Shown one piece after another: positions 1 through 9,964 of a stretch of DNA of 64,000 nt. The stretch is from Methanosphaera sp. Lineage in GTDB: Archaea > Methanobacteriota > Methanobacteria > Methanobacteriales > Methanobacteriaceae. The stretch is from positions 1-64,000 of the forward strand of contig JAFRMD010000152.1 of NCBI GenBank assembly GCA_017430835.1, in the 5' to 3' direction. Both the position numbers and the translations under genes were made by a program. Position 1 is the first letter of the stretch. Every line of letters starts with the position of its first letter. Under the pieces are notes generated by a model. That model was not told where the DNA came from. It saw nothing but the letters and a program-made list of their open reading frames with translations, and made no database searches.

Positions 1-502
1 AAACAAAACTACAAAGCAACAACAATAAACCAATTTTTTTATTATCTTTAAAATTGTTTTTTAATATTCTTAAGCTTATTTAAAAGAATTACTCCAGAAT
101 TGTATTTATGAAGAGGTTAAATTTGAGTCTATTATATATCGTTAACAAATTTTTTGGAAGAATTAAAAGAATAATATGTGAAAATTTTGTTTTTGTTGTG
201 TGAAAGCCCGTTTTTTCAAATTGTCTTTTACTTTTTTTCCAGGAGTGACCAAGAAAATCACAAGCAACCTCATTTTCAACATCTGCTCAAATTATCTTTA
301 TCTCTATAAATTTATATTAATTGATACATTTTAATTTCTTAACTTAATAAAATGGATTTAAAAACTGATTATTTAAACGATTAATATTTTTCATTCTTTT
401 TAAAAAATCATTTATTTCTAATCAATTATATTAGTTTTCTTACTAATAAGGATTTTATAACTTCACAAATCTTTATATTATTTTTTAAACATAATAATAA
501 TT
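1..502. other. AT-rich intergenic region upstream of the HTH-V4R gene
   Basis: No complete gene is visible. Poly-A/T runs dominate. A less AT-rich patch at about 200-290 is open on the minus strand from 289 down to a stop at 89-91. That reading contains EVACDFLGHSW but has no start and a stop directly in front, so at most it is a decayed gene fragment. The last 80 bases hold a perfect dyad (430-447) and a TATA-like CTTTATATTA (471-480), which probably serve the gene at 503. Confidence 0.5.
430..447. promoter_or_regulatory. Perfect inverted repeat upstream of the HTH-V4R gene
   Basis: ATTAGT-N6-ACTAAT is a perfect 6-base dyad. It sits about 30 bases upstream of the TATA-like CTTTATATTA (471-480) of the regulator gene at 503. 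Its position would suit an activator or autoregulatory site. In such AT-rich DNA it may also be chance; no second copy was noticed nearby. Confidence 0.25.
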
Positions 503-1252
503 ATGATGCCTATAAACAATTTCAATAATACTAAGATTAAGATTTTTTCTACTAACAAGGGTATTAAAATTGTGGATAGTCCTATTAAAATTCAAATATT
601 AAATATTTTAGATGGGCAAGTAAGTGAGGCAGACATAGTATCACAAACGGGTAAATCCAAATCAACAATTTCTGTTCACTTAAAAAATCTTATTGATGAA
701 GGTATAATTAGCTTTAAGTCTCATCCATTAGATAGAAGAAGTAAATTATTCTATATATTAGCAGATTATATCGGTGAGATTTATCCAGATAAAATTATTT
801 ACAAATCACCAGAAATTGAATCAGATATTAGCACAGATTATCAGTTACATGCGGAAATGTTTAGGCAGTTTAAATCAACACTATTAGTACATGGTTTACA
901 ATTAGAACCTCTTGAAGTAATTACTGGTGTAAATTTGGGGAAAACAATATTAAAAAGTTTAAATTATGAAAGCTTAGATATTTTACTCGAATCATTAAAT
1001 GATAAATTTGAAGAATTAAAATTAGGGCATATAAAAGTTGGGAGCAAGGATCCATTAATATTAAAAATTAATGATTGTAATGAATGTTCAAACTTAATTT
1101 ATAATATGCCTATATGTAATATAACAAAAGGAATTTTAAAAGGAATTTTTGAAGAATATTATAAATATCCTATATCCGTGGAAGAAGTAGAATGTATGTC
1201 AAAGTATGATGATTGCTGTACTTTTGCTATAGATAAACTTAATACATCTTAA
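503..1252 (+). CDS. Winged-HTH regulator with C-terminal V4R-like domain
   Basis: Predicted cytoplasmic, ligand-sensing transcription regulator of 249 residues. Residues about 25-90 read as an ArsR/MarR-type winged helix: a helix around STISVHLKNL, then a wing with RRSKLFYILA. The C-terminal half (about 115-249) ends in the pattern VECMSKYDDCCTFAI, typical of V4R (4-vinyl-reductase) small-molecule-binding domains, and has further cysteines in CNECSN. The start is the first of two adjacent ATGs. There is no Shine-Dalgarno, and a TATA-like box lies about 28 bases upstream, so the mRNA is probably leaderless. Its 3' end overlaps the convergent glycosyltransferase gene by 14 bases. Target genes and ligand are unknown; the family call is fairly secure, the role is not. 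Confidence 0.75.
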   Translation: MMPINNFNNTKIKIFSTNKGIKIVDSPIKIQILNILDGQVSEADIVSQTGKSKSTISVHLKNLIDEGIISFKSHPLDRRSKLFYILADYIGEIYPDKIIYKSPEIESDISTDYQLHAEMFRQFKSTLLVHGLQLEPLEVITGVNLGKTILKSLNYESLDILLESLNDKFEELKLGHIKVGSKDPLILKINDCNECSNLIYNMPICNITKGILKGIFEEYYKYPISVEEVECMSKYDDCCTFAIDKLNTS

Positions 1253-1952
1253 ATCTTTTTATAACTCTTTGTACTTGTACTGGGATAAATGTAAACCAAT
1301 CACCCATACAGGTACGAATCAACCCTTTCTTTAAATACTTTTTTTGTAAGTTTGGTAGTGTAGTGTAATAACTTTCACTCATTGATGCACCTTTAGATCT
1401 ATGTTCAACTACTGTTGGAATAAGGTATGCTTCAAAACCTGCTTTTTTAATATTATAAACATAATCTACAGCATATAAATGCCAATCAGGACATACTTTT
1501 TCATTGAATTTATAGTTATCAAACACATTTTTTGGAATAATAAATAAACATTCGTCTATTGTACTTGCCTTTTCTTCTTTTTCTAATTTAAATGGTGAAA
1601 CATCAACTGCCGGAACGCCTTGTTTAATATTGCTTCTTACAATGCTGTCAGTAGTTTTGCCTGCAACACCAATAATTCCTACTTTTTTTAACTTATCTAT
1701 TTGTGAAGTAGTATTCTTTATCCAATCAGGGTCACTAAAGAAAATATCTTGATGAGCAAATACAAAATAATCTCCAGTAGCTTTTTTAGCACCATGATTT
1801 AATGCAGAAGCAGCACTAGAAAATTCATTATTTCTATTGTCTACCAATATTAGTTCGTATTCTATACTCTGAGTATTTAAACTACTAATCAGGTATTTAT
1901 TCAGTATTTCTTTATTATTATAAACACAGATAATACTCATCATTTTAATCAT
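1239..1952 (-). CDS. Family 2 glycosyltransferase
   Basis: Predicted GT-A fold glycosyltransferase, 237 residues, transferring a nucleotide-activated sugar to a surface glycan. The N-terminus MMSIICVYNN followed by ELILVDNRNNEF matches the GT2 nucleotide-binding strand. FVFAHQDIFF occupies the place of the DXD-type metal site, here HQD, as in GT2 enzymes resembling galactofuranosyl/rhamnosyl transferases. No membrane segment is evident. The gene is last in a minus-strand polysaccharide cluster, and its start ATG overlaps the flippase stop by four bases (ATGA). With UDP-galactopyranose mutase close by, a galactofuranosyltransferase role is possible but not shown. Confidence 0.8.
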   Translation of the reverse strand: MIKMMSIICVYNNKEILNKYLISSLNTQSIEYELILVDNRNNEFSSAASALNHGAKKATGDYFVFAHQDIFFSDPDWIKNTTSQIDKLKKVGIIGVAGKTTDSIVRSNIKQGVPAVDVSPFKLEKEEKASTIDECLFIIPKNVFDNYKFNEKVCPDWHLYAVDYVYNIKKAGFEAYLIPTVVEHRSKGASMSESYYTTLPNLQKKYLKKGLIRTCMGDWFTFIPVQVQRVIKRFKMY

Positions 1953-3394
1953 AATCCTAACTTGTTGCTAATTTTTTCAGGCAATAATTGCTTTAAAATT
2001 CCCCAATCATCCTCATCAAATGTTTTTAATAGTAAGATACAAGTAAAGTACACTATTATTCCTACAAATATGCTAATAAACAATTCTAAATTTAAGTAAT
2101 ATATTACAACTCCCATGATTACACTAGCAATCAAAGGTTTTGCTATTATATGACTTATTGGAACTTGATAGCCGTATCTATGCATTATGTACATGTAAAA
2201 TATAACCATACTGACCTCGTTAAGTACTGTAATCATTGCAGCACCTATTCCTCCGAAGAGGTTAATTAGTATGTAATTACCGATTGTACTGAATAATAAA
2301 CAAATAAATGTTGCTTTGATAGTTTCATGTTGCTTATTAATAGAAGCGATGCTGGTACCTAGTATGTAACTTAAAAATATTGCAGGTAAAGCCCATATGA
2401 TAAGTTCCAGTATTGGAATAGTGTTTACATAAGCAGGTCCATAAATAAACAATATAATTTTGTCAGATAGTACTAAAGTACCCATGGAGATAGGAATGCT
2501 TATTATAGTCAAATATTTCAATGATTTTTTATAGGAATATGCCAGCATGTCCTTACTGTCTACAAAGAATTTTGAAAATATTGGCATTATTGCAGTGGAA
2601 AAGACAGTTGGAATGAATATCAGAGCTTGCATTAAATTAAATGCGGCAGTATATTCCCCCACAACAGCATGTGTAGTTAACATATTTAAAAGAATAGTAT
2701 TCATTTTAAATGATATTAAAGCAAAAATGCTGGTAATTGCCAGAGGGAAAGCATTATAAATTAAGTATTTCCAGAATTTATAGTCAAATTGGAAATGTAT
2801 TAATCCATAATTTTTTGTACACATTGCAAAGTTATATATTAACACAAAGATGGATGATATAAGATAAACTGCGGAAACAACTATAACGGATTGCTTTGTA
2901 AATACACAAATCATTATTCCAACAAATAAACTTACAGCATTAATAATTTCACAAATAGACTGATATTCCATTTGTTCATAAGCTCGAAACATTGAAGTGA
3001 ATGTACCACTAAAAGCGTTGATAATGACGGATGAACCGATTAGGTAAACAACGATTTTGGTCGTATTATCAAATGTTCCTATATTAACAAAGAGGATTAA
3101 TAACAGCATTGTAATAATGGATAATATTAACTTAATTAATCCGTGATTGCCCAAATATTTTTGTGTTTTACTTTTATCACGTGCAACTTCTCTAATAGTT
3201 AAGGTTGACAATCCTAAATCTGTAAAAATTGAAAACAATCCGGAAATTGCCGTAGCAAAAGATATAATACCAAAATTTGTTGTTCCGAGGTATCTTGCTG
3301 AATAAAGTGTATAAAAAAATGCAAGAACGTAACTAACAAGTTGTGATAAAAACAATACACTGGTATTTTTAACAAGAGTTCTAACAGTACTCAT
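1949..3394 (-). CDS. Polysaccharide flippase (Wzx/MATE-like), first of two
   Basis: Integral membrane protein of 481 residues with about 12-14 hydrophobic segments. It belongs to the oligosaccharide flippase (PST/Wzx) family, which moves lipid-linked glycans across the cytoplasmic membrane. The N-terminal TLVKNTSVLFLSQLVSYVLA and the segment YLGTTNFGIISFA are typical of family members. It lies between the acetyltransferase and GT2 genes of the surface-glycan cluster and is translationally coupled to GT2 by a four-base overlap. A second flippase gene lies at 5205-6497; the two differ clearly in sequence and so are not a recent duplication. Confidence 0.88.
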   Translation of the reverse strand: MSTVRTLVKNTSVLFLSQLVSYVLAFFYTLYSARYLGTTNFGIISFATAISGLFSIFTDLGLSTLTIREVARDKSKTQKYLGNHGLIKLILSIITMLLLILFVNIGTFDNTTKIVVYLIGSSVIINAFSGTFTSMFRAYEQMEYQSICEIINAVSLFVGIMICVFTKQSVIVVSAVYLISSIFVLIYNFAMCTKNYGLIHFQFDYKFWKYLIYNAFPLAITSIFALISFKMNTILLNMLTTHAVVGEYTAAFNLMQALIFIPTVFSTAIMPIFSKFFVDSKDMLAYSYKKSLKYLTIISIPISMGTLVLSDKIILFIYGPAYVNTIPILELIIWALPAIFLSYILGTSIASINKQHETIKATFICLLFSTIGNYILINLFGGIGAAMITVLNEVSMVIFYMYIMHRYGYQVPISHIIAKPLIASVIMGVVIYYLNLELFISIFVGIIVYFTCILLLKTFDEDDWGILKQLLPEKISNKLGL

Positions 3395-3403
3395 AATAAT
3401 TCA

Positions 3404-4018
3404 CTATCTAAATAAGTCTTTAATTTCAGTATTTAATTCGTATTTAACATGGGGTCTGTCTTTAATGTATTTGGCTGGAACTCCACCGACCATAGTCCAT
3501 GCGGGAACGTCTTTAGTTACAACTGCCCCTGATGCAACTACGGCTCCTTCATGAATATGTACTCCGGGCATAACCATTACTCTAGTTCCAATATATACAT
3601 AATCATCAATATAAACAGAATCTTGCGTACTTTCAAAGGTGGGACTTGCAATGTCATGTTCCATGGTGTAAACTTGAAAGTTGCCTGCAATATTTACGTT
3701 TGAGCCAATAAAAAGTCCTCCCCGTCCATCCAAAAAAGCATCATTTCCCACGATGCTGTGTTCTCCAATATGAACATTGGACGGTCTAAAGAAATTACAA
3801 TGAATATAAATGATTGAGTTTTTAGATAACTTTACTTTAAATACGTGTCTGTACATGAATTCTCTGAATCGGTGTGAAGGAACATTTCCTGTATGATGAA
3901 TAAAAAATAAATTCAAGTCATGCAAAACTCTAAATACTTGGAAAATTCTTTTTGAAACAAATGAATTAGGGTCTGTTTCAACTTTCTTTTTCAATGTCTC
4001 TTTAATATTCAAAATCAT
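3404..4018 (-). CDS. Left-handed beta-helix O-acetyltransferase
   Basis: Protein of 204 residues with hexapeptide repeats from about residue 75 to 185, for example [16 protein letters not shown] and [17 protein letters not shown]. The ending [21 protein letters not shown] is the signature of the maltose/galactoside O-acetyltransferase (LbH) family. Such enzymes move acetyl from acetyl-CoA to a sugar hydroxyl, probably decorating the glycan made by this cluster. The N-terminal 60 residues are basic and aromatic and may contact membrane or acceptor. The gene overlaps the upstream glf by four bases, indicating coupled translation. Confidence 0.87.
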   Translation of the reverse strand: MILNIKETLKKKVETDPNSFVSKRIFQVFRVLHDLNLFFIHHTGNVPSHRFREFMYRHVFKVKLSKNSIIYIHCNFFRPSNVHIGEHSIVGNDAFLDGRGGLFIGSNVNIAGNFQVYTMEHDIASPTFESTQDSVYIDDYVYIGTRVMVMPGVHIHEGAVVASGAVVTKDVPAWTMVGGVPAKYIKDRPHVKYELNTEIKDLFR

Positions 4019-5181
4019 TCACCCATAAGCTTATAGTTAATTAAATCAAGAACTTTTTCAACAGATTCATCCATATTCATATCTTTATATTCAGCTAATC
4101 TTCCAATGAAAGTAACATTTTCAAATTCTTTTGATAATTTCTCGTATCTTTCATATAATTTTTTATTTTCGAGCGTATCCATAGCATAAAACGGGTTATT
4201 CTGTTCGGGATTGTCTTTTTTATATTCTACAGGAAATTCAAATTGTAATGTTGTGTAAAAGTTTTGCTGACCTGTTATATATTTAAATTCAGTAATTCTA
4301 GTAAAATGATAATCATCCGGATAGTTGATTGTAGCATTTTCTTGGAACATTATTTCTTGAATGTCCTCATTCAATAATACTGACGATCTATATGGGAGTT
4401 CTCCATATTTATAGTTAAAAAATTCATCAATCTTTCCAGTAAATATTATTTGGCCATTAAATTCTTCACCTTCATAGTATACTTTCTTATTTTCATAATC
4501 GATTTTAAGAATATCTTTATAATCTTTTTCTAGCAACACGTTTATATTATGGTTTGTCAGCATGTTTTCAAACATTTTAGTATATCCGCTTGCAGGTATG
4601 GTCTGATAAACATCATTATAATATCTGCAATCATATGATACTATGACTGGTGGCATTTTATCAATAAAATTCATTATTTGATTTGTATCTTCGACACCAT
4701 AAATTTTCTTTATTTCTTTTTGGTATATATTTGTATAAATGTAATTTCCTAACAGTCGTAGACTTTCATTGTCAGAGTCTATTAATTCTTTAACCGAAAC
4801 CTTTGAATTAACTTCATATTCTTCTAAAAGAGCATCTTTGACTTTTTCTGAATTATTTGGTAAACATTTGTCTATGCTTATTAAATTAAATGGTATGGGT
4901 ATTAGTTCGTTTCCTATTTTATAAACAACTTTATGATTGTAAACGTTCCATGTTGTAAATAATGATAAATAATTATAAACTTGTGGATTATTGGTATGGA
5001 AAATGTGGGGTCCATATCTGTGAACAAGCGTGCCGTATTCATTCACATAATCAAAACAGTTACCACCGATGTGATTCCGTTTATCAATAAGCAGTACAGT
5101 TTTTTCAAGAATATTGGCAACTTCTTCAGCAGCAGTTATTCCAGTAATTCCTGCCCCTACAATAATATAATCATAAGACAA
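4015..5181 (-). CDS. glf: UDP-galactopyranose mutase
   Basis: Flavoenzyme of 388 residues that interconverts UDP-galactopyranose and UDP-galactofuranose. The FAD dinucleotide-binding motif GAGITG is at the N-terminus. [10 protein letters not shown] and [10 protein letters not shown] are hallmark UGM sequences, and [11 protein letters not shown] lies in the C-terminal FAD region. The start is a TTG preceded at seven bases by AGGAGG; the nearby ATG is out of frame. This implies galactofuranose in the surface polysaccharide, with the epimerase gene at 6539 plausibly supplying UDP-galactose. Length fits the bacterial/archaeal family. Confidence 0.93.
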   Translation of the reverse strand: MSYDYIIVGAGITGITAAEEVANILEKTVLLIDKRNHIGGNCFDYVNEYGTLVHRYGPHIFHTNNPQVYNYLSLFTTWNVYNHKVVYKIGNELIPIPFNLISIDKCLPNNSEKVKDALLEEYEVNSKVSVKELIDSDNESLRLLGNYIYTNIYQKEIKKIYGVEDTNQIMNFIDKMPPVIVSYDCRYYNDVYQTIPASGYTKMFENMLTNHNINVLLEKDYKDILKIDYENKKVYYEGEEFNGQIIFTGKIDEFFNYKYGELPYRSSVLLNEDIQEIMFQENATINYPDDYHFTRITEFKYITGQQNFYTTLQFEFPVEYKKDNPEQNNPFYAMDTLENKKLYERYEKLSKEFENVTFIGRLAEYKDMNMDESVEKVLDLINYKLMGE

Positions 5182-5204
5182 ATATCTTCCTCCTTTTTAG
5201 TTAT

Positions 5205-6497
5205 TTATTCTAATGGTGTTCTTCCTAAAATTTTTATTCCCTTACGTTGTAAAAACATAAACATGGCTATTGTAATAAATATTTCTGTAACTGCAAAAGA
5301 TATTGCTATTCCTATCTCTTTCATTAATATTATAAGTATTATTCCAAGAATGATATCAAGTATTCCTCCTAACATTACAATGGTAGTGAATGCCTTTTTA
5401 TAGTTAAAGGTTAACATTGTTTGTATACCAAATATTGTACTAAGCGATACTGCTAGAGGTACAATAGATAATATTCTAAGTACTGCTATGGAGTTATGAT
5501 ATGCTCTTCCAAATAATATTAATATGATTGGTTCTGAGAATACAAACAGTCCTAGTGATAAAATGACTCCCACAATTGCCATAATTTTTGTTATTTTACG
5601 AATAAATTGGATGCTGGTTTTTTTATCATCATGCACGCTACGGCTAATAAATGGATATAATGCTTGAGAAATGGGATTAATAAGTCCATTCACAGCTAAA
5701 ATAATTTTTTCAGATATACTATAGTAACCAACTAAGGTATTATTTGTCAACAAACCTAACAGGAATGTGTTAGTAGTTGTATACATATTAATTGCTATTG
5801 TGGAAACAAATACATGCCATCCTTCTTTTAAGTGATATTTAATACTTTCAACTGGAGGAATTTTAACTTTTATATCAAATCGGGTAAGACTAATATAAAT
5901 ACCAAGGACTCCAACAACAATAAAACCAAATGAATTGATTATAGGAACTAGTAAATAATCAGAGCTTTGATGAATAAATACGAATATAAGCACTGTAAAT
6001 ATTACTTTTCCAATAATATTAAGAATACTTGTATACTTCATATACTCCATTCCCTGGAATAGCCAGGTTGGAAAGAGCACATAACCTATAACCATACCAA
6101 ATGTTAAAAGATAAATGTCTGCATCAGCACTGAATTTTGGAATCAATGTAACAATTGCCAATAGTATTATGAAACTAGTTACAGTTAACAATATCTTAAT
6201 AAACATTACAGAATTAAATATTTCTGACACTTTTTCCTTATCATTTCTAACAATTGCCAATTCTCTTGTTGCTGAAAGATTAAAACCGTAATCCGTGAAG
6301 TATTGGAAGTAAGTAATTAAAGAAATTGCATATTGGGTAAGTCCAAACCTGTCTGGACCTAGAACTAGTGTAAGATATGGTAAAGTTATAAGAGGTAAAA
6401 TATAACTGGCAAATTGCAGACCAGTTAAAGAAACCATATTTTCAAGTATTTTCTTATATTCTCCTTTGTTTAGAATATTTCTAATCTTTGAAAGCAT
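5205..6497 (-). CDS. Polysaccharide flippase, second of two
   Basis: Integral membrane protein of 430 residues with about 12 transmembrane segments in the oligosaccharide flippase family. YLTLVLGPDRFGLTQYAIS and the loop YFTDYGFNLSATRELA match the Wzx consensus. A good AGGAGA ribosome-binding site precedes the ATG. It sits between the epimerase gene and glf. Having two different flippases in one short cluster suggests either two lipid-linked products or assembly of the cluster from two sources. Confidence 0.88.
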   Translation of the reverse strand: MLSKIRNILNKGEYKKILENMVSLTGLQFASYILPLITLPYLTLVLGPDRFGLTQYAISLITYFQYFTDYGFNLSATRELAIVRNDKEKVSEIFNSVMFIKILLTVTSFIILLAIVTLIPKFSADADIYLLTFGMVIGYVLFPTWLFQGMEYMKYTSILNIIGKVIFTVLIFVFIHQSSDYLLVPIINSFGFIVVGVLGIYISLTRFDIKVKIPPVESIKYHLKEGWHVFVSTIAINMYTTTNTFLLGLLTNNTLVGYYSISEKIILAVNGLINPISQALYPFISRSVHDDKKTSIQFIRKITKIMAIVGVILSLGLFVFSEPIILILFGRAYHNSIAVLRILSIVPLAVSLSTIFGIQTMLTFNYKKAFTTIVMLGGILDIILGIILIILMKEIGIAISFAVTEIFITIAMFMFLQRKGIKILGRTPLE

Positions 6498-6538
6498 GGT
6501 TTGTCTCCTAATAGTAAAAAATAATTAAAAAAATAGAA

Positions 6539-7483
6539 TTAATTTTTAAATTCTTCAACATAAAACTTTATAGTTTCTTTTAATTCCTTGTTAAAATCAT
6601 GTTCATTTTCATATCCAAAGGCTTCTTGTGCTTTACGAATATCTGCAACAGAATTCTTTATATCTCCTGCCCTACTTTTTTCATATCTTGGATTAAAATC
6701 GTATCCCATTATTTCACAAATTCTTTCAAGTAAATCTCTTATATTAAGAGTATTGCCATGTGCAATGTTATATACGCCAGTTACATCACTTTTAGCTACA
6801 TCAATGTTTGCTTTGGCAATATTTTTTACATAGACAAAGTCCCTTGTCTGAGTACCATCACCATAAATTATTGGTTGTTCTCCTTTAATAAGGGTTGTAA
6901 TGAATTTCGGTATCACTCCACTATAGGCTGAGTCAACACTTTGCCTAGGTCCGAAAACATTAAAATACCTTAAACAAGCAGTATCTAATTTATATGTTTG
7001 TGTAAATGTATATGAATATAATTCCATTGTAGCTTTACTTACTGCATATGGAGACAATGGCTTAAGCGGAAGAGTTTCAACGTTTGGCAATATTTCCGTT
7101 TCTCCATAAACTGCCGCTGAAGAAGCACATACAACCTTTTTCAAATTGTTTTTGCAAGCAGCTTTGAAGACATTAAAAGAACCATTAATATTGACTTTAT
7201 TGGTTAATGCAGGTTCTTCAACACTTTTTGGAACACTGACAATAGCTGCTTCATGGAATACATAATCATGATTTTCAAATATGTTTTCTAAGTCTAAATC
7301 ACTGATGTCTCCGCAGATTAATTCTATTCTGCTATGATCTAAACTTTTCAAGTTTTCTACTTTTCCAGTTGACATGTCATCTATTATTGTAACCTTCGAT
7401 GCCCCTTGTTCCAATAATGTTTCTGCAATATGTGAACCAATAAATCCGGCTCCTCCAGTTACTATACATCTAGTATTTTTCAT
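6539..7483 (-). CDS. NAD-dependent sugar-nucleotide epimerase (UDP-glucose 4-epimerase type)
   Basis: Short-chain dehydrogenase of the extended class, 314 residues. GGAGFIGSH near residue 10 binds NAD. The catalytic triad is visible as SSAAVYGE plus YAVSK (Tyr and Lys), and RYFNVFGPRQ is the usual substrate-binding segment. It most likely interconverts UDP-glucose and UDP-galactose, or a related sugar, in the cytoplasm and would feed the UDP-galactopyranose mutase of the same cluster. Exact substrate cannot be fixed from sequence alone. A GGGAG ribosome-binding site supports the ATG. Confidence 0.88.
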   Translation of the reverse strand: MKNTRCIVTGGAGFIGSHIAETLLEQGASKVTIIDDMSTGKVENLKSLDHSRIELICGDISDLDLENIFENHDYVFHEAAIVSVPKSVEEPALTNKVNINGSFNVFKAACKNNLKKVVCASSAAVYGETEILPNVETLPLKPLSPYAVSKATMELYSYTFTQTYKLDTACLRYFNVFGPRQSVDSAYSGVIPKFITTLIKGEQPIIYGDGTQTRDFVYVKNIAKANIDVAKSDVTGVYNIAHGNTLNIRDLLERICEIMGYDFNPRYEKSRAGDIKNSVADIRKAQEAFGYENEHDFNKELKETIKFYVEEFKN

Positions 7484-7515
7484 TTAATAACTCCCGTAAT
7501 TATTATCAATTATTC

Positions 7516-7944
7516 TTAAACAACGTTGTACCTAAGTTTTAAAGATCTATATGGATTGGTTTGATTTCCTTCAAATAATTTAATGTCCAATACTTGATTG
7601 TTTCCATATGTGTTCGTTCGATCAATATAATATGGAATTTCAATTTTTTCGTTATCATTCAATGTTTTATTGTATTTTGTTAGTAAGTTCTTATTTTTAA
7701 GAATTTCAACGGTATAGTTTGTCTGATGGTGTTCGTGATTGGCAATACCAATATGAATCATTTCAAATGAGTACTCCGAAACATTTAATGGATAATCCAA
7801 TATGTCATGATTACTGTCTAAAATATAAAATTCAGTATAATCTTGCCCTGGATTATGTATAATTACAAGATAAACAACCATAATAATTGCTAAGATTAAT
7901 ATGGTTATTAATACACCTTTAACGATTTTGTCAATAAGTTTCAT
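7516..7944 (-). CDS. Membrane-anchored DUF1616-like protein
   Basis: Protein of 142 residues with one N-terminal transmembrane anchor (about 8-30), then an extracytoplasmic beta-rich domain. PGQDYTEFYIL followed by DYPLNVSEYS and HIGIANHEH resembles the C-terminal domain of DUF1616 proteins common in methanogens; the usual N-terminal multi-helix part is missing. It is first in the polysaccharide cluster and has a GGTGA ribosome-binding site. Function is unknown; a role in surface glycan assembly is inferred only from position. Confidence 0.7.
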   Translation of the reverse strand: MKLIDKIVKGVLITILILAIIMVVYLVIIHNPGQDYTEFYILDSNHDILDYPLNVSEYSFEMIHIGIANHEHHQTNYTVEILKNKNLLTKYNKTLNDNEKIEIPYYIDRTNTYGNNQVLDIKLFEGNQTNPYRSLKLRYNVV

Positions 7945-8037
7945 GATTCACCAAAAAGACTTTAGCTATTAATTAATATGTTTTTAAATAGATATATTAT
8001 TATAAGATAATTTTTTCTTTTTTAGGAGTTATTCTCT

Positions 8038-9057
8038 ATGAATGATAAATTTTATGTAACTGATTGTGAAGGTCCATTATCTATAAATGATAATGCATAT
8101 GAAATATCAGATTATTTTATCCAAGAAGGTGGAAAATTTTTCAGTATACTAAGTAATTATGATGATATGTTAGTGGAACGAAAAACTGAAAATTATCTTG
8201 CTGGAAGTACTTTGAAACTAATTTTGCCTTTTTTTAAGGCTGTTGGATTAACTGAACAGGATTTAATAGATTTTTCTGAAGATAATATTTTCATGGTTAA
8301 AGGTGCTTACTCCATGATAAAATATGTTCGGGATATCATGCCATTTTACATAGTAAGTACAAGTTATAATCAATATATTAAAGCTTTATGCGATAAAACA
8401 GGATTTATTTATGAAAATACGTATTCAACACAATTGGAATTAGATAAATATGATTTATCTGATGAAGAACAGGAATTATTAATATCAATTCAGGAAAATA
8501 TTTTATTGGATTCAAGTTTTGACAATATTAATCATTTGTTTACAGATGTAATATCAAAAATGGAAATAAACAAATTAATTGATTCGGTGGTGCCGGTAGG
8601 TGGTATTGGCAAAAGAGATGCAGTTCTTGACATAATAGATAAAAACAGTTATGAACCATACAATTTAATGTATAGTGGGGACAGTATTACTGATTGTGAA
8701 GCGTTAGAATATGCTAAAGACAATGAAGGAATTAGCATATCATTTAATGGTAATATTCATTCAATAAAATCTGCTTCAATATCAATAACTTCAACAAACA
8801 ACTTAATACTGGCAGTAATTGCAGATATTTTTAAAAACAAGGGCAATGATGCTGTTTATGATTTCATTAGTTCATACAATGAAAATCCACTAGAAACAAT
8901 ATTTTCAACGTCAGTTGATAAAGAAGTAAAACAGGACTTGTTATTAACAAAACCTTCAATTGATATAATAACAGAAGATAATGCAGAACAATTAAATGAA
9001 AAAAGCAAAATTGTACGAAATAAAGTTAGAGGAACAAATATAGGTAACTTAGGATAG
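8038..9057 (+). CDS. ehaR: HAD-superfamily phosphatase-like protein, EhaR-type
   Basis: Protein of 339 residues that begins with a HAD motif I variant, [17 protein letters not shown] where DxD/DxE is usual, the first Asp being the nucleophile position. Later come the motif II-like FYIVSTS and the motif IV-like [17 protein letters not shown] recognise it as the archaeal HAD protein often annotated as EhaR of energy-converting hydrogenase A. Its actual substrate is unknown. It heads a plus-strand trio with an Ftr-like gene and a PfkB kinase, preceded by a TATA-like TTTTTAAATA near 7980-7990 and a GGAG site. No hydrogenase genes lie next to it here. The symbol is tentative. Confidence 0.65.
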   Translation: MNDKFYVTDCEGPLSINDNAYEISDYFIQEGGKFFSILSNYDDMLVERKTENYLAGSTLKLILPFFKAVGLTEQDLIDFSEDNIFMVKGAYSMIKYVRDIMPFYIVSTSYNQYIKALCDKTGFIYENTYSTQLELDKYDLSDEEQELLISIQENILLDSSFDNINHLFTDVISKMEINKLIDSVVPVGGIGKRDAVLDIIDKNSYEPYNLMYSGDSITDCEALEYAKDNEGISISFNGNIHSIKSASISITSTNNLILAVIADIFKNKGNDAVYDFISSYNENPLETIFSTSVDKEVKQDLLLTKPSIDIITEDNAEQLNEKSKIVRNKVRGTNIGNLG

Positions 9058-9065
9058 TGATAAAT

Positions 9066-9950
9066 ATGGATTTTGATATAGAAGATACTTACTGTGAAGC
9101 TTTCACAGGAACATGTGTAAGAATGATTGTTACAGCTGAAGATGATAGGACAATAGAAAAAATAGCATATGATGCAACAGCAACACCAGGAACAGTAATA
9201 GGAAGAACAGAATCAGGTGTTGAAAAATTTTTAAATCCTGATGAAACTCCGGATGGAAGACCTGGAGTAATAATACAATTTTGGTACAATACTAAAGACT
9301 TAAACAAGTTTGATAAGGAGTTATCATTCAGAATCAGACAGGATATATTGGTCAAACCATTTGTAAAAATATTTGATGCATCAATCAATCCTTTCGATTA
9401 TATCGACACAACAGAACATGTAGGACACTGTGGCGATGGCTATGAATGGACAGAAGAATTTGATGGCAGAACAATGATTAGAGTACCAATATGTGTGCCC
9501 GATTTTTACATAGAACAGAAACTAGGTTGTATGGAAGGTATAATGGGAGTAAACTTCTGGTATTATTGCAGTACAAAAGAAGCAGTGCTGAAAGCAGGAT
9601 ATAAATCATTGGAAGCATTAGCGGAAGTGGATGGAATATGTACTCCGTTTGATATATGTTCTGCAGGTTCAAAAGTTGAAACAAATTATCCTGAAATAGG
9701 ACCTACAACCAATCACCCTTACTGTCCATCATTAAAAGAAAAAATAGGTGACGAATCTAAAGTAGAGGATGGTGTAAATTACATACCAGAAATAGTAATA
9801 AATGCTTTAACACTTGATGATGCCGAAGAATCTCTTAAAAAAGGAATAGAAGCTCTTCAAGGTGTTGAAGGTGTATTAAAAGTTTCTGCAGGAAATTATG
9901 GTGGAAATCTGGGAAAATACAAATTGTATCTTAAGAAATTGCTGGAATAA
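9066..9950 (+). CDS. ftr: Formylmethanofuran--tetrahydromethanopterin N-formyltransferase-like protein
   Basis: Protein of about 294 residues of the Ftr family, which passes the formyl group from formylmethanofuran to tetrahydromethanopterin in the methanogenic C1 pathway. [15 protein letters not shown] at the N-terminus, [14 protein letters not shown] and the late [19 protein letters not shown] segment match the family. Much of the rest looks divergent from classical Ftr and the protein is unusually cysteine-rich, so it may be the second paralog (EhaS/Ftr2 type). I choose ATG 9066 because GTGAT lies four bases upstream; an in-frame GTG at 9057 overlaps the previous stop and is the alternative. 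Confidence 0.8.
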   Translation: MDFDIEDTYCEAFTGTCVRMIVTAEDDRTIEKIAYDATATPGTVIGRTESGVEKFLNPDETPDGRPGVIIQFWYNTKDLNKFDKELSFRIRQDILVKPFVKIFDASINPFDYIDTTEHVGHCGDGYEWTEEFDGRTMIRVPICVPDFYIEQKLGCMEGIMGVNFWYYCSTKEAVLKAGYKSLEALAEVDGICTPFDICSAGSKVETNYPEIGPTTNHPYCPSLKEKIGDESKVEDGVNYIPEIVINALTLDDAEESLKKGIEALQGVEGVLKVSAGNYGGNLGKYKLYLKKLLE

Positions 9951-9964
9951 TGGAGAATAACACC

